A DNA stretch of 64,000 bases from Alcanivorax quisquiliarum (GTDB lineage: Bacteria; Pseudomonadota; Gammaproteobacteria; Pseudomonadales; Alcanivoracaceae), in the NCBI RefSeq assembly GCF_023051175.1, contig NZ_JALKII010000003.1:1-64000 (forward strand), read 5' to 3'. Position numbers and translations under genes: made by a program. Shown in pieces: positions 51,517 to 61,108 of this stretch; position 1 is the first letter of the stretch, and each line of letters starts with the position of its first letter. Below the pieces are notes generated by a model. The model ran no database searches. It was not told where the DNA came from and was given only the letters and a program-made list of their open reading frames with translations.

Positions 51517-52611
51517 TCAGCGCACCGGTGTGAGCCAGCGCGGCGTCTGCTCGCCAGCCATGAACAGGCTGCCTGCGGTGGGTACGGCATAAAGCCGCTC
51601 ACCACGCTCCGGCAAGGTCTGCTCATGGGCGTTGGCACAAACCCATTCCCACGGCATGGCGGTGCTCCAGCCCAGTGGCGCCAGCGTCAGCCGTGCCTGC
51701 GGGCCAATCTGGGTGACGGAGCGGACTTCGAGCGGCAAATGCGCACCCGCCGCAGGCTGAGCCTGCAGCGTCATCTCGTGATTGCGAATATACAGCTCCG
51801 CATCGCCTTCTCCGGCCGCCAGCGCCGGCCATTGCACCCACGCCTCGCCCTGCGTCAGTCGCCCGCTGCTCAGGCGGCCTTCGAGAATATTATTCTCGCC
51901 AAGAAAATCGAACACGAAACGGCTGGCGGGCCGCGCATATAACTCCGCCGGAGCTGCCACTTGCTCGATGCAACCGGCCTTCATCACCACGACGCGATCG
52001 GATACTTCCAGTGCTTCTTCCTGGTCATGGGTGACAAACACGCTGGTGAAATTCATTTCCTCATGCAGCTCGCGCAACCACAGGCGCAGCTCCTTGCGCA
52101 CCTTGGCATCCAGCGCACCGAACGGCTCGTCCAGCAGCAACACCTGAGGCTCCATCGCCAGTGCTCGGGCAAGTGCCACCCGCTGGCGCTGCCCACCGGA
52201 GAGCTGATCGGGGTAACGGCCCGCCAGATGGCCCAGCTGCACACGCTCGAGCAATGTCTGCGCCCGGCGACGGATTTCCGCGGCGGCTGGCCGCTCGCGC
52301 CGGGGTAATATGCGCAGGCCGAAGCTGACGTTCTGCAATACCGTCATATGGCGAAACAGCGCATATTGTTGAAACACGAAACCCACGCGACGACGACGCA
52401 CATCCAGACGCGTGACATCTTCGCCATTGAAATGGATCTGCCCCGCATCGGCCACTTCCAGACCGGCGATCACCCGCAGCAGCGTTGTCTTGCCCGAGCC
52501 GGACGGCCCCAGCAAGCCGATCAGTTCGCCCTCGCCGATCTCCAGCGAGAGCTTGCGCAGCGCGTGATAGTTTCCAAAATGCTTGTCGATATCCGTGATG
52601 CGGATACTCAT
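51517..52611 (-). CDS. cysA: Sulfate/thiosulfate ABC transporter ATP-binding protein
   Basis: A 364-residue ABC ATPase. Walker A GPSGSGKT at 35-42, signature [15 protein letters not shown], Walker [14 protein letters not shown] and a TOBE-like regulatory tail after about 240. It energises sulfate import through CysT and CysW. The start at 52611 overlaps the end of cysW by 4 bases (ATGA). Confidence 0.95.
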   Translation of the reverse strand: MSIRITDIDKHFGNYHALRKLSLEIGEGELIGLLGPSGSGKTTLLRVIAGLEVADAGQIHFNGEDVTRLDVRRRRVGFVFQQYALFRHMTVLQNVSFGLRILPRRERPAAAEIRRRAQTLLERVQLGHLAGRYPDQLSGGQRQRVALARALAMEPQVLLLDEPFGALDAKVRKELRLWLRELHEEMNFTSVFVTHDQEEALEVSDRVVVMKAGCIEQVAAPAELYARPASRFVFDFLGENNILEGRLSSGRLTQGEAWVQWPALAAGEGDAELYIRNHEMTLQAQPAAGAHLPLEVRSVTQIGPQARLTLAPLGWSTAMPWEWVCANAHEQTLPERGERLYAVPTAGSLFMAGEQTPRWLTPVR

Positions 52612-53459
52612 TGCTCTACCTCTCGGGCGCCACGCAGCAGACGCTCCTGCCGCCACTCGGCGATCGTCTTCAGCACCAGTGTCAGCAGCGCCATGCACGC
52701 CAGCAGCGCGGCGGCGGTGAATGCTGCGGCGGTCTTGTAGTCGTTGTTCAACTGCTCCACCAGCAAGGGCAGCGTCAGGGTGCGATTCATGATGGTGCCG
52801 GACACCACCGCCACAGCGCCGAATTCACCCACTGCGCGGGCGTTGGTGACGATCACGCCATACAGCAAGGCCCATTTTATTTTTGGCAGGCTGACATGGC
52901 GGAACAACTGCCAGCCGCTGGCACCGAGCGTCAGCGCGGCATATTCCTCGTCCCGCCCCTGTACCTGCATCACGGGAATCAGAATGCGTGCCACATAGGG
53001 AGAGGTCACGAAGAGCGTCACCAGCACAATGCCCGGCCAGGCGAAAATGATCTGGATATCGCGACTGGCGAACCAGCTGCCCACCATGCCCTCGATGCCG
53101 TACACCACCAGATAGCACAGCCCCGCGACGACCGGCGACACCGCATATGGAATATCGATCAGTGTCAGCAGCAGCTTGCGGCCACGAAAATCATAATGCG
53201 TTACGCACCATGCCAGCAGGATGCCGAACACCATATTGACCGGCACGGTGATCGCCGCCACCGCCAGCGTCAGCAGAATGGCGTGCACCATGAAATCTTC
53301 CGACAGGTTGGCAGTCAGAAGATCGAGGCCGCCACTGAGCGCCTTGACGAAGATCAGCGCCAGCGGCACCAGCAGCAGCAATGCCACCAACACCAGCCCG
53401 AGCGCGATCAGCAGCCACTGCTGCCAGCCTTGTGGCTTCCTCAATGTATGCGCTGCCAT
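52608..53459 (-). CDS. cysW: Sulfate ABC transporter permease CysW
   Basis: A 283-residue permease with six membrane helices. The cytoplasmic EAA loop is [26 protein letters not shown]. The C-terminal part carries the family's [18 protein letters not shown] segment. The start at 53459 ([12 protein letters not shown]) lies 19 bases inside cysT; a long upstream open frame is not used. It forms the channel with CysT. Confidence 0.94.
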   Translation of the reverse strand: MAAHTLRKPQGWQQWLLIALGLVLVALLLLVPLALIFVKALSGGLDLLTANLSEDFMVHAILLTLAVAAITVPVNMVFGILLAWCVTHYDFRGRKLLLTLIDIPYAVSPVVAGLCYLVVYGIEGMVGSWFASRDIQIIFAWPGIVLVTLFVTSPYVARILIPVMQVQGRDEEYAALTLGASGWQLFRHVSLPKIKWALLYGVIVTNARAVGEFGAVAVVSGTIMNRTLTLPLLVEQLNNDYKTAAAFTAAALLACMALLTLVLKTIAEWRQERLLRGAREVEQ

Positions 53460-54283
53460 CTGAGCACCCGCCCCTGCACTATTTGCAGAGTAAACAGCAA
53501 TAACAGGGACGCCAGCAGCACGACCGAGGCAATTGCCGCAGCGGCCTCCGCGTTGAACTCCTGCAAGCGTACGAAAATCATCAGCGATGACACTTCGGTC
53601 TGGAACGGAATATTGCCGGCAATCATCACCACCGCACCGAATTCGCCCAGGCTGCGAATGAACGATTGCGCTGCACCGGTGATCAGCGCGGGCACCAGCA
53701 GCGGCAGGATAACTCTGGAGAATGTCTGCCACCGGCTAGCACCGAGGGTGCGTGCCGCTTCCTCGAACTCGATGCCGATATCCTGCATCACCGGCTGCAC
53801 GGTGCGCACCACAAACGGCAGGCTGGTGAAGGTCATCGCCACCAGAATACCCGGATAGGCGTAGGCCACCTGGATGCCCAACGGCGCTAGAAACTGGCCC
53901 AGCCAGCCGCCGGGCACCAACAGCGCCGCGAAGGTCAGGCCAGCCACCGCCGTTGGCAGCGCAAACGGCAGATCCACCAGCGCATCGACCAGCCTTCGGC
54001 CGGGGAAATCGTAACGGGTAATGATCCAGGCCAGCAGCAGGCCGATCAGTAACGCCGCCAATGTCGCCCAGAGCGCACCAGTGACGGTGACATAATAACT
54101 GTGCACCACGCGCTGATCGGAGATCGCGCGCCAATACTCGGCCCAGCTCAGGTCGCTGACATACAGCAACAGAGCCGACAAGGGCAGCAGGATGATCAGT
54201 GACAGATACAGCGTGCTGATCCCGAAACTCAGGGAAAAGCCCGGCAAGATCGGTGCCTGATGAAAGAAAAGGCGTTTTTGCAT
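53441..54283 (-). CDS. cysT: Sulfate ABC transporter permease CysT
   Basis: A 280-residue permease with six helices. Family segments include LPFALPTAVAGLTF, the EAA loop EEAARTLGASRWQTFSRVILPLL, and RSLGEFGAVVMIAGN. The start has MQKRLFFHQAP with a serine-rich hydrophobic first helix. It lies 164 bases after the binding-protein gene, with an attenuator-like hairpin between. Confidence 0.94.
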   Translation of the reverse strand: MQKRLFFHQAPILPGFSLSFGISTLYLSLIILLPLSALLLYVSDLSWAEYWRAISDQRVVHSYYVTVTGALWATLAALLIGLLLAWIITRYDFPGRRLVDALVDLPFALPTAVAGLTFAALLVPGGWLGQFLAPLGIQVAYAYPGILVAMTFTSLPFVVRTVQPVMQDIGIEFEEAARTLGASRWQTFSRVILPLLVPALITGAAQSFIRSLGEFGAVVMIAGNIPFQTEVSSLMIFVRLQEFNAEAAAAIASVVLLASLLLLFTLQIVQGRVLRWQRIH

Positions 54284-54407
54284 CGCTCCTGATTACCCCT
54301 GGTAGCAGCCGGACACGTCACCCAGGGGGTAACAAGGCCACCATTATTCACGTCTCGCTACGAATTTCACGCATCGTTTTCAGCCTCCCTGCGCGCAGAC
54401 AAACAAG

Positions 54408-54431
54408 CGGGCGAACCCGAAGGCCCGCCCG
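54408..54431 (-). terminator. Attenuator-like hairpin between sbp and cysT
   Basis: On the minus strand a 10-bp stem (two G-U pairs) closes a UUCG tetraloop, followed by CTTGTTTGT. It begins 16 bases after the sbp stop and would lower expression of the permease genes relative to the binding protein. Confidence 0.6.
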
Positions 54432-54447
54432 TCTCCTCTGGCCGCCT

Positions 54448-55467
54448 TTAACGACGTGGGCGGGCCAGTATCTGATCCAGTACACCGTTGTTGACGAAAT
54501 GGGTCTGCTGGATCTGATCCCAGCTGCCGAGCACATCGTTGGGGTTGATCAGGCGCACATCGGCAAACTGCCCCTGGGTAGCCTCCAGCACCTCGGGATG
54601 GTGTACCCGGTACTGGAACGTGGTCAGCAACTGCTGGATCGGTTTGCTGTACTGGAACTCCAGAAACGCAGTGGCCTGCTCCCGTGTGCCACGCTCGTCC
54701 ACCACCTTGTCCACCACCGCTACCGGGAATTCCGCCAGCACGCTCACCGGCGGCACCACCACTTCAAACCCCTGGCGACGGAACTCGTCACCGTTGGCAA
54801 TGTTGATGACCTCGGATTCGAACGTCAGCAGCACATCACCTTGCCCGTTCTGGGCGAATGCCACCGTGGCGCCACGGCCGCCAGTGGGGAAGCTCTGCAC
54901 GTTTTGCAGCAGCTGTGTGAGGAAATCCTTGATTTTTTCTTCGTCGCCATCGAAAGCCTCATGGGCATAAAGCCAGGCGGCGAGATAGGTATAGCGTGCG
55001 TTACCCGATGTTTTCGGGTTCGGGAATACCAGCCCGACGTCTGCCCGCGTCAGATCATCCCAGTTGCGGATGTTCTTCGGATTACCCTTGCGCACCAGGA
55101 ATGCGATGGTGCTGTAGTAAGGCGAGCTGTTGTTCGGGAACTGCTCGGCCCAGTCTTCCCGGAGCAGGCCATGGCGGGCGAGGATGTCGATGTCTGTCAC
55201 CTGATTGAAGGTCACAGTATCGACTTTCTTGCCCTGGATGATGTCCTGTGCCTGGCGGGAGGTGCCGGCAAAGGATTGCTCGATACGCAGTTGTTTGCCG
55301 GTCTGTTCTTGCCAATGCTGCACGAACAACGGATTGATCTGCCCGAACAGTTCTCTGGCCACGTCATAAGACGCGTTCAGAATGGGCGTATCCTGGCCCT
55401 GGGCCAGCGGCGAGAAGCTCAACAGCCCGGCCACCGCCCCGATGACGAGCGAACGTATTTTCAGCAT
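54448..55467 (-). CDS. sbp: Sulfate-binding periplasmic protein
   Basis: A 339-residue exported binding protein with a signal peptide (cut near AQGQD). The sulfate-binding family pattern is clear: ILNASYDVARELFGQINPLF, QSFAGTSRQAQDIIQGKKVDTVTFNQVTDID, and NPKTSGNARYTYLAAWLYA. It binds sulfate (or thiosulfate) for CysTWA. The ATG at 55467 follows AAGGA ten bases upstream. It is the first gene of the reversed operon and has an inverted-repeat region at 55581-55620 in front of it. Confidence 0.95.
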   Translation of the reverse strand: MLKIRSLVIGAVAGLLSFSPLAQGQDTPILNASYDVARELFGQINPLFVQHWQEQTGKQLRIEQSFAGTSRQAQDIIQGKKVDTVTFNQVTDIDILARHGLLREDWAEQFPNNSSPYYSTIAFLVRKGNPKNIRNWDDLTRADVGLVFPNPKTSGNARYTYLAAWLYAHEAFDGDEEKIKDFLTQLLQNVQSFPTGGRGATVAFAQNGQGDVLLTFESEVINIANGDEFRRQGFEVVVPPVSVLAEFPVAVVDKVVDERGTREQATAFLEFQYSKPIQQLLTTFQYRVHHPEVLEATQGQFADVRLINPNDVLGSWDQIQQTHFVNNGVLDQILARPRR

Positions 55468-55785
55468 GTCGGAGAGTCCTTCGATTCGATGAAAGTGCAC
55501 GGGTGAGGCGGGTGCGCCCATACCGCAGCAGACTGGTCAATGCAGGCCATTGTCGCCCAGCGGCGATATTCCCGACAAAGAACCATTCCTTCTTTGGTTA
55601 TTACCCAAACGAATAAGAACGACCCAACGCTGCTCCCCGGGAGCGCTTCACATGCCTCACAGGAATACCAGCGCCGCGCAAGCAAACGCTCACTTTGTAT
55701 CCTGGCCCTCGCAGGCTTTAGCCGACGCCTCTTTCGGTATATCCTGCAACCATCTTTTCCAGCCCACGGGGCCAAAGACACTATC
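55468..55785. other. Divergent control region between sbp and ybeZ
   Basis: These 318 bases separate sbp (minus) from ybeZ (plus). The only structured item I can name is the A+T-rich block at 55581-55620. The open frame running through part of it is not expected to be coding. Confidence 0.45.
55581..55620 (-). promoter_or_regulatory. Candidate CysB-type control region of the sulfate operon
   Basis: An A+T-rich block about 114-153 bases ahead of sbp contains the inverted repeat TTTGG-N7-CCAAA (55593-55609) and TTCTTATTC on the minus strand. Position and composition suit an activator site for sulfur-starvation control. CysB sites are poorly conserved, so this is a weak call. Confidence 0.4.
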
Positions 55786-56778
55786 TTGAATACCGACGCC
55801 GCTTCACAAACGCTCAGCCTTGAGCCTTACGATTCGCGCCGCCTTGCCAACCTGTGTGGCAAGCTCGACGAAAATATCCAGCATATCTCGCGCCGCCTCG
55901 GTATCGACATCGCCAACCGTGGCAACGAGTTCATGCTGTCCGGCGCTCGCACTGCGGTACAGACCGCGTCCAATGTCATCAGCCTGCTGTACGACGAAAC
56001 AGGCGAAGGGCTGGAGATCACGCCAGAAGTGGTGCACTTGCACTTGCAGGGCGCGGGCGCGACCCGCCAGAGCAATGGTCGCAAGACCGAGCACCCTGGC
56101 GATGAACTGTTGATCCGCACGCGGCATGCCCGCATTCGCCCGCGTGGCGAGCACCAGAAAGCCTATATCCGCAACATCCGCCGCCACGATATCAATTTCG
56201 GTATTGGCCCGGCGGGCACCGGCAAGACCTGGCTGGCCGTGGCCTGCGCGGTGGATGCCATGGAGCGCGGCGAAGTGCAACGCATCATGCTGGTGCGCCC
56301 GGCAGTGGAGGCCGGCGAAAAGCTGGGTTTTCTGCCCGGCGATCTGGCCGAAAAGATCGATCCGTACCTGCGGCCGCTCTACGACGCGCTTTACGAAATG
56401 CTCGGCTTTGAACAAGTGGCCCGGCTGATGGAGCGCAACGTGATTGAAGTGGCGCCGCTGGCTTATATGCGCGGCCGCACACTCAACAGCAGTTTTATCA
56501 TTCTGGATGAAAGCCAGAACACCACGATGGAACAGATGAAAATGTTCCTGACACGCATGGGCTTCGGCTCGCGCGCGGTGATTACCGGCGATATGACACA
56601 AGTCGATCTGCCCAGGCATATCGGCTCGGGGCTGGTGCATGCCCTCACCGTACTGGCCGATGAACCCGACATCGGCATCACCCGATTCGACAGTCGCGAT
56701 GTCGTACGCCACCCGCTGGTGCAACGCATCGTCGAAGCTTATGAGCGCCATGAACGCGATACCGACCCCGGCAATTGA
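55786..56778 (+). CDS. ybeZ: PhoH-like ATPase YbeZ
   Basis: A 330-residue PhoH-family ATPase. The segment [21 protein letters not shown] near the start is typical. Walker A GPAGTGKT is at 141-148, Walker [10 protein letters not shown] near 238, and GDMTQVDLP follows. It works with YbeY in rRNA metabolism and RNA decay. I chose TTG 55786 because conserved sequence begins just after it; the upstream frame reads as non-coding. The start codon is therefore uncertain. The end overlaps ybeY by 29 bases. Confidence 0.9.
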   Translation: MNTDAASQTLSLEPYDSRRLANLCGKLDENIQHISRRLGIDIANRGNEFMLSGARTAVQTASNVISLLYDETGEGLEITPEVVHLHLQGAGATRQSNGRKTEHPGDELLIRTRHARIRPRGEHQKAYIRNIRRHDINFGIGPAGTGKTWLAVACAVDAMERGEVQRIMLVRPAVEAGEKLGFLPGDLAEKIDPYLRPLYDALYEMLGFEQVARLMERNVIEVAPLAYMRGRTLNSSFIILDESQNTTMEQMKMFLTRMGFGSRAVITGDMTQVDLPRHIGSGLVHALTVLADEPDIGITRFDSRDVVRHPLVQRIVEAYERHERDTDPGN

Positions 56779-57253
56779 AATCCAGCTCGGCGAACACATC
56801 GAGCAGTTGCCCGACCTACTGGATGATCAGGCCCTGGCCGAATGGGCCTGCGCAGCCGCGCGCGGCGCTGGCGGCGCGGTCGGCGAGATCACTCTGCGGG
56901 TCGTGGATGCCAGCGAAAGCCGCGCCCTGAATTATCGTTATCGCGGCAAGGATGCGCCCACCAACGTGCTCTCGTTCCCGTTTGAAATGCCGGAAGGCAT
57001 TCCCGTTGAGCACCAGGATATGATTCTCGGCGACATCGCACTCTGTGCAGAGGTGGTCGACCGCGAAGCCGTCGAACAGGGCAAACTGCCCGAAGCGCAT
57101 TGGGCGCATATGGTGGTGCACGGCGTGCTGCATCTGCTGGGTTTCGATCATCTTCACGAACACGAGGCCGCCGACATGGAAGCGCTGGAAACTCGTATCC
57201 TCGCCGGGCTCGGCTTCCCCGACCCTTACCTGCAAACAATGGAAACGGAGTAG
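56750..57253 (+). CDS. ybeY: Endoribonuclease YbeY (rRNA maturation factor)
   Basis: A 167-residue metalloprotein with the zinc motif [11 protein letters not shown] (His-x3-His-x5-His) near the C-terminus and the family strand [16 protein letters not shown]. It trims 16S rRNA and takes part in ribosome quality control. ATG 56750 overlaps the ybeZ end; ATG 56741 is a possible alternative. It is followed after 2 bases by corC. Confidence 0.94.
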   Translation: MNAIPTPAIEIQLGEHIEQLPDLLDDQALAEWACAAARGAGGAVGEITLRVVDASESRALNYRYRGKDAPTNVLSFPFEMPEGIPVEHQDMILGDIALCAEVVDREAVEQGKLPEAHWAHMVVHGVLHLLGFDHLHEHEAADMEALETRILAGLGFPDPYLQTMETE

Positions 57254-57255
57254 TC

Positions 57256-58116
57256 ATGCCAGAAGAACACGCCGACTCAGGCAATCCGGGCCGAAGTTGG
57301 CTCGAGCGGATTACGCAATTCTTTTCCGCCGAGCCTACTAGCCGAGAGGATCTCCTCGGGCTGATCCGCTCGCTGCGCGGCCGTGACGTCCTCGATGCCG
57401 ACACACTGGGTATTCTCGAAGGCGCCCTGGAAGTCTCCAACCTGCAAGTGCGCGAGATCATGGTGCCTCGTGCCCAGATGATTTCGATCCGCGCCAATAG
57501 CCATCCGCGTGAATTCCTGCCCGTGGTCATCGAATGCGCTCATTCGCGCTTTCCGGTGCTGGGCGATGATCCCGACGAGGTGCTAGGGGTGCTGCTGGCC
57601 AAGGATCTGCTGCCACTGGTGCTCGACCCGGCTCGCATGGAGCGCTTCAGCATCAAGGATCACATCCGCCCGGCATTCATCATCCCGGAATCCAAACGGC
57701 TGGACTCGCTACTTCGGGATTTCCGCGACAACCATAATCATATGGCTATTGTCGTCAATGAATACGGTGGCGTGGCCGGCCTGGTCACGATCGAGGATGT
57801 GCTGGAACAGATCGTGGGCGATATCGAAGACGAAACCGATGTGGCCGATGATGATTACCTGATCCGGGAGCTGGAGCACGACGAATACACCGTCCAGGCG
57901 CTGATCCCGATCGAGGATTTCAACGATCACTTCGGCAGCCAGTTCAGCGACGACGAGTTCGACACCATCGGCGGGCTGGTAATGCAGCAATTCGGGCGTC
58001 TGCCGGAACGGGATGAAAGCGTCACCATTGGCGACTTCAGCTTTACCGTACTCAGCGCAGATGCACGCACCATCCGCCTGCTGCGAGTAACACCACCAAG
58101 AGCACTCAAAAACTGA
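57256..58116 (+). CDS. corC: CorC/YbeX CBS-domain protein
   Basis: A 286-residue cytoplasmic protein. Two CBS domains cover about 60-185 (EIMVPRAQMISI; HMAIVVNEYGGVAGLVTIEDVLEQIVGDI). A C-terminal CorC_HlyC transporter-associated domain spans about 200-282. It has been linked to magnesium and cobalt efflux and to ribosome function. The ATG at 57256 has GGAG close upstream and follows the ybeY stop by 2 bases. Confidence 0.93.
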   Translation: MPEEHADSGNPGRSWLERITQFFSAEPTSREDLLGLIRSLRGRDVLDADTLGILEGALEVSNLQVREIMVPRAQMISIRANSHPREFLPVVIECAHSRFPVLGDDPDEVLGVLLAKDLLPLVLDPARMERFSIKDHIRPAFIIPESKRLDSLLRDFRDNHNHMAIVVNEYGGVAGLVTIEDVLEQIVGDIEDETDVADDDYLIRELEHDEYTVQALIPIEDFNDHFGSQFSDDEFDTIGGLVMQQFGRLPERDESVTIGDFSFTVLSADARTIRLLRVTPPRALKN

Positions 58117-58130
58117 GCCACGCCTTGGTT

Positions 58131-58170
58131 GCCTGCCTGCTCCAGCCGCTTGCGGCTGCCGCAGGCAGGC
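58131..58170. other. 40-bp nested palindrome between corC and lnt
   Basis: GCCTGCCTGC at the left pairs exactly with GCAGGCAGGC at the right. Inside, CAGCCGC pairs with GCGGCTG around a 2-base loop. The stem is almost continuous for 20 bp, interrupted only by a 2-by-2 internal loop. It starts 14 bases after the corC stop and has no T-run. Confidence 0.75.
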
Positions 58171-58350
58171 ATTCCCCCAGGTAACTCACTCGACGCGTTT
58201 TCCTGCCCGATGGCGATCAGCCCGGGCTTTCCTTATCATGCCCGAGCCAGGCAGCTCACTGTTTTGCGCCTGCCGGGCCCATGGCGGCCAAGACGACAAG
58301 CCGGGCCATCAGTAAATAATACCTCGACCAGCTTCAGCCAGGATGTGTCA

Positions 58351-59874
58351 GTGACTCTAGCCCACCCGCCCTCTGCTTCATTCCGCCACCGCCTGCGGTC
58401 GCCCCTGGCGCTGCTGGCCGGGCTGCTGTCTCCGCTAGCGTTCGCGCCCTGGGGATTCTGGCCGCTGATGTTGGCCAGCATCGCGCTGTTCTGGCTCTCA
58501 CTGCACAGTGCCACACGCCGCCAGGCGCTGTTACGCGGCTGGCTGTATGGTCTGGGCATGTTCGGCTTCGGCATCTCCTGGGTACATGTCAGCATGCACG
58601 ACCACGGCGGTACGCCTATGTCGCTGGCGGTGCCGATGACCGGGCTGTTTGCCGCGGGGCTGGCGCTATTTCCGGCGCTGCTGGCCTGGTTGGCAGTGCG
58701 TTTTGCACCGCAGGATGGCCCCTCACCACTGCTGTTCGCGGGCGCCTGGGTGCTGCTGGATGTGCTGCGCGGCTGGATGCTGACCGGCTTCCCCTGGCTC
58801 TATGCCGGCTACTCGATGATCGACACCGCGCTCAGCGGCCTGGCGCCGCTGGGCGGCATCTGGTTGCTGACGCTGACGACAGTGCTGACCGGCGCAGCGC
58901 TGGGCAGCGCGCTGTTGCGCCGCCGGGCGGCACTGCCGGCCGCCGTCCTTGCGCTGATTGGCTGGGGCGCCGGCCTCGCCACCGATCCGCTGGATTTCAC
59001 TGAACCCGCTGCTGCGCCAACCCGTGTCGCCTTGCCGCAGGGCAATATTCCGCAAGATCTGCGCTGGCAGTTGAGCATGCGTCAGGCCACCCGCGATATT
59101 TACGCAGAGCTGACCGCCAGCATCCCGCCCGAGCACCTGGTGATCTGGCCGGAATCGGCACTGACCGAATTTGCCGATGATGCCGCCGACTTCCTGCTGG
59201 CGCAGGGCCAGTCCCTGGCCGAGCAGGGCGGCGCACTGATCAGCGGTATTCCCACCCGCGAACAACGCGGTCTCCAGACTCACTATTTCAACAGCATCGC
59301 TGTGCTGGGAGGTGGAGAAGGGCTTTATCACAAACAGAAACTGGTGCCCTTCGGGGAATTTGTGCCCTTGCAGTCCGTGCTGCGGGGGCTGATCCCTTTC
59401 TTCGATCTGCCCATGTCCAGCTTCACCCCCGGTTCGCCGGAGCAGTTGAACCTGCTCGCCATGTACATGGTGGTCTCGCCGTTCATTTGCTACGAGATCG
59501 TTTATCCCGAGCTGGTGGCTGACCGGGCGCAAGACAGCAATGTGCTGATCACCATCAGCAATGACGCCTGGTTCGGTACCTCCGCTGGCCCCCATCAGCA
59601 CTTTCAGATGGCGCGCTTGCGCGCCGTGGAAACCGGCCGCTGGCTACTGCGCAGCACCAACAACGGCATCACCGCGATTGTCGACCCTCATGGCGCCGTG
59701 GTAGCACAATTGCCGCAGTTTACCCGCGACGTGCTGCTCGGCGAATTTGTCCCCATGACCGGGCACACCCCTTATATGCGGCTGGGCGGAACACCAGTAT
59801 GGGGGCTAGCGCTGGCGCTGTGCCTCAGCGCCCTCGTGCGCAGAGCGGCTACCAGGGCGCGAGTCGATCACTGA
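58351..59874 (+). CDS. lnt: Apolipoprotein N-acyltransferase
   Basis: A 507-residue enzyme with several N-terminal membrane helices and a nitrilase-like periplasmic domain. The catalytic triad is Glu268 (WPESAL), Lys330 (HKQKLVPFGE) and Cys380 (FICYEIVYP). It adds the third acyl chain to lipoproteins. I chose GTG 58351, with CAGGA 7 bases upstream, which gives the usual length; the upstream frame contains the 40-bp palindrome and reads as non-coding. It follows corC as in other gammaproteobacteria. Confidence 0.94.
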   Translation: MTLAHPPSASFRHRLRSPLALLAGLLSPLAFAPWGFWPLMLASIALFWLSLHSATRRQALLRGWLYGLGMFGFGISWVHVSMHDHGGTPMSLAVPMTGLFAAGLALFPALLAWLAVRFAPQDGPSPLLFAGAWVLLDVLRGWMLTGFPWLYAGYSMIDTALSGLAPLGGIWLLTLTTVLTGAALGSALLRRRAALPAAVLALIGWGAGLATDPLDFTEPAAAPTRVALPQGNIPQDLRWQLSMRQATRDIYAELTASIPPEHLVIWPESALTEFADDAADFLLAQGQSLAEQGGALISGIPTREQRGLQTHYFNSIAVLGGGEGLYHKQKLVPFGEFVPLQSVLRGLIPFFDLPMSSFTPGSPEQLNLLAMYMVVSPFICYEIVYPELVADRAQDSNVLITISNDAWFGTSAGPHQHFQMARLRAVETGRWLLRSTNNGITAIVDPHGAVVAQLPQFTRDVLLGEFVPMTGHTPYMRLGGTPVWGLALALCLSALVRRAATRARVDH

Positions 59875-59997
59875 CACCCGCATAGGCTTTCGCTGACATG
59901 CACCGGGTATGATCTCGCACATTCTCTGTCGCCATTGCCCGACAGTATTCGCGAGCCCGCCACCCTACACTGCGCTCTGGGATGCAAGGAGCGCTGC

Positions 59998-61062
59998 ATG
60001 GACGCAGATGAATATGATTCACCCTGGAAAGAAGCCGTGGAGGCCATGCTGCCGGAATTCATGGCATTTTATTTTCCGGCTGCGGCCAGCGAAATCGACT
60101 GGGCACAGCCGCATCGCTTTCTCGATCAGGAACTCAAACAGATCATGCCTCACGCCGCCAGCGGCCGGCGCGTGGTGGACAAGCTGGCCGAGGTCATGCT
60201 CGTCGATGGCGACAGTCAGTGGATTTACCTCCACATCGAAATCCAGAGCCAGCGCGATAGCCACTTCGCCGAGCGCATGTACAGCTATCACTACCGCATC
60301 TTCGATCGCTACCAGCGTCCCGTGGCCAGCTTCGCCATCCTCGCCGATCCGCACCCTCACTGGCGCCCGGATCACTATCAAAGCAGTGTCCTCGGCTGTC
60401 ATCAGCGGCTGCAATTTCCGATTGCCAAACTGCTGGATCATGTCGGCAGGGAACGGCAGCTCGTCGGCAGCGACAATCCGTTCGCGATGGTGACGCTGGC
60501 ACACCTTTACACTCGCCGCACCCGGCATCGGAGCTGGTCACGCTACCGCGCCAAGCGGCACCTGATTTTACTGCTCACTGGCCTGAACTGGGAGCGGGCG
60601 CGTATCATCCGATTGTTACGAGTGGTCGACTGGCTGATGCGCTTGCCGCCAGCGCTCGACCGCCAACTGCACCTGGACGTGGCGACCATCAGAGGAGAAC
60701 AGGCGGTGAAGACATACATCAGCAGCTTTGAGCGATTCGCGCTGGAAGATCTCAAAGCTGAGGTCAGGGCAAAGGCCATCGCCGAAGGGTGGCAGCACGG
60801 CCGGGAGAAGGGTCTGGAGGAAGGTCGGGAGCGGGGTCTGGAGCAAGGTCTGGAACAAGGTCTTGAACTAGGTCTTGAACAAGGTCTGGAACAAGGCCGG
60901 GTACATGGCGAATGCGCCGTGCTGCTACGCTTGCTGTCCAAACGCTTCGGCCCGCTGCCGGCGCGGCTCGAAGAACGCTTGAAGACAGCACGCAGCGAGG
61001 ATTTGCTGCGCTGGACTGATCGGGTACTGGACGCGCCCACACTGGACGACGTGTTCGGCTAA
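59998..61062 (+). CDS. Rpn-family recombination-promoting nuclease-like protein with DUF4351 tail
   Basis: A 354-residue protein. The N-terminal half resembles the YhgA/Rpn (PD-(D/E)XK nuclease) group, with IYLHIEIQSQRDSHFAERMYSYHYRIFDRY as the core strand and helix. A linker made of EQGLEQGLELG-type repeats follows, then a C-terminal DUF4351-like helix (LLRLLSKRFGPLPARLEERL...DAPTLDDVFG). These proteins promote recombination and carry repeat-rich linkers. The ATG has AAGGAG six bases upstream. The gene sits between lnt and leuS, where it is not part of the conserved set, and is probably mobile. Confidence 0.86.
   Translation: MDADEYDSPWKEAVEAMLPEFMAFYFPAAASEIDWAQPHRFLDQELKQIMPHAASGRRVVDKLAEVMLVDGDSQWIYLHIEIQSQRDSHFAERMYSYHYRIFDRYQRPVASFAILADPHPHWRPDHYQSSVLGCHQRLQFPIAKLLDHVGRERQLVGSDNPFAMVTLAHLYTRRTRHRSWSRYRAKRHLILLLTGLNWERARIIRLLRVVDWLMRLPPALDRQLHLDVATIRGEQAVKTYISSFERFALEDLKAEVRAKAIAEGWQHGREKGLEEGRERGLEQGLEQGLELGLEQGLEQGRVHGECAVLLRLLSKRFGPLPARLEERLKTARSEDLLRWTDRVLDAPTLDDVFG
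60811..60894 (+). repeat. 12-bp tandem repeat in the Rpn gene
   Basis: Seven consecutive 12-bp units related to GGTCTGGAACAA, with degenerate copies on both sides (60799 and 60895). Being a multiple of three, copy changes would lengthen or shorten the linker by four residues without breaking frame. Confidence 0.85.
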
Positions 61063-61108
61063 CACACTCGGCCAAAGTGTTTACCCAAGGCGGTGTGCAC
61101 GTGGCTGG

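Noticed and set aside
52611-53858. Plus-strand open frame of 415 codons
   Set aside because: It runs opposite cysW and cysT. The translation is rich in Gln, His and Arg, typical of an antisense shadow.
54253-55506. Plus-strand open frame of 417 codons
   Set aside because: It is antisense to sbp, a well-conserved exported binding protein, and has no start signal or domain.
60811-60894. 12-bp repeats considered as a CRISPR or minisatellite outside genes
   Set aside because: They are in frame within a coding region and encode a regular linker.
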